A stretch of 64,000 nt of DNA from an uncultured Pelagibacteraceae bacterium (GTDB lineage Bacteria > Pseudomonadota > Alphaproteobacteria > Pelagibacterales > Pelagibacteraceae), in contig CABZUW010000002.1 in the NCBI GenBank assembly GCA_902529105.1, positions 62,001 through 126,000 of the forward strand. Direction: 5' to 3'. The notes beneath the pieces were generated by a model. That model made no database searches. It saw nothing but the letters and a program-made list of their open reading frames with translations, and was not told the origin of the DNA. Positions 63,998-64,000 of this stretch are shown one piece after another. Positions within the stretch are counted from its first letter, which is position 1. Every line of letters starts with the position of its first letter. The translations under genes were made by a program, and so were the position numbers.

Positions 63998-64000
63998 TTA

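Overview
The window is very AT-rich, almost gap-free DNA that looks like a streamlined marine alphaproteobacterium of the SAR11 / Candidatus Pelagibacter type. The supporting signs are one-base or overlapping junctions between most genes, convergent genes that abut or overlap, short adenylate kinase located between secY and rpsM, purSQL-type purine genes, a tRNA-tuf-secE-nusG-rpl-rpoBC-str-S10-spc-alpha super-cluster, and lysine/asparagine/isoleucine-rich proteins. The taxonomic call is an inference from gene content and style, not from a database search.

Layout. 1-5.9 kb: the tail of a RidA-like gene, UDP-glucose dehydrogenase and UTP-glucose-1-P uridylyltransferase (UDP-glucuronate supply), panC, mgtE, lipB and an RluC-type pseudouridine synthase. 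5.9-34.5 kb: one unbroken minus-strand run of translation and transcription genes, read from right to left as tRNA-Tyr, tRNA-Gly, tuf, tRNA-Trp, secE, nusG, rplKAJL, rpoBC, rpsL, rpsG, fusA, the S10, spc and alpha ribosomal operons with secY and adk, ending at rplQ. L30 (rpmD), L36 (rpmJ), S4 (rpsD) and a second tuf are not in the cluster; rpsD is alone at the right edge of the window. 34.6-35.5 kb: rlmB and tRNA-Thr on the plus strand.

35.5-51.7 kb is the accessory, cell-surface region, all on the minus strand. It holds (i) a three-gene set that looks like a SLAM/DUF560 (type XI secretion) outer-membrane translocator, a FecR-domain protein and a candidate secreted cargo; (ii) nadK behind three sugar genes: a Gfo/Idh/MocA oxidoreductase, a half-length NDP-hexose 2,3-dehydratase and a family-17 glycosyltransferase whose GTG start lies four bases after the 3' CCA of tRNA-Leu; (iii) a 2.5-kb cassette carrying a beta-propeller-like autotransporter, bounded by a 111-bp direct repeat (109 identities) that contains the 5' half of tRNA-Leu and its upstream promoter region; (iv) two unknown envelope genes and a second propeller-like autotransporter; (v) a polysaccharide operon (GT-C-like membrane protein, polyprenyl-phosphate-type GT2, DegT aminotransferase, GNAT-like acyltransferase).

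51.7-60.1 kb: a GGCT-like gene and a single-domain CinA/MoaB-type gene face a tightly coupled plus-strand operon sfsA-map-purB-purC-purS-purQ-purL-bolA-grxD, which supplies IMP/AMP biosynthesis and an Fe-S-handling BolA/monothiol glutaredoxin pair. 60.1-64 kb: a third autotransporter with the same barrel but a LamG plus Ig-like passenger, a SAM methyltransferase and rpsD.

The most unusual material is the tRNA-Leu-bounded autotransporter cassette and the three-member family of autotransporters that share one barrel and linker but carry different passengers. The SLAM-like cassette and the half-length 2,3-dehydratase come next. No CRISPR array, transposase, integrase, rRNA gene or replication origin was seen.
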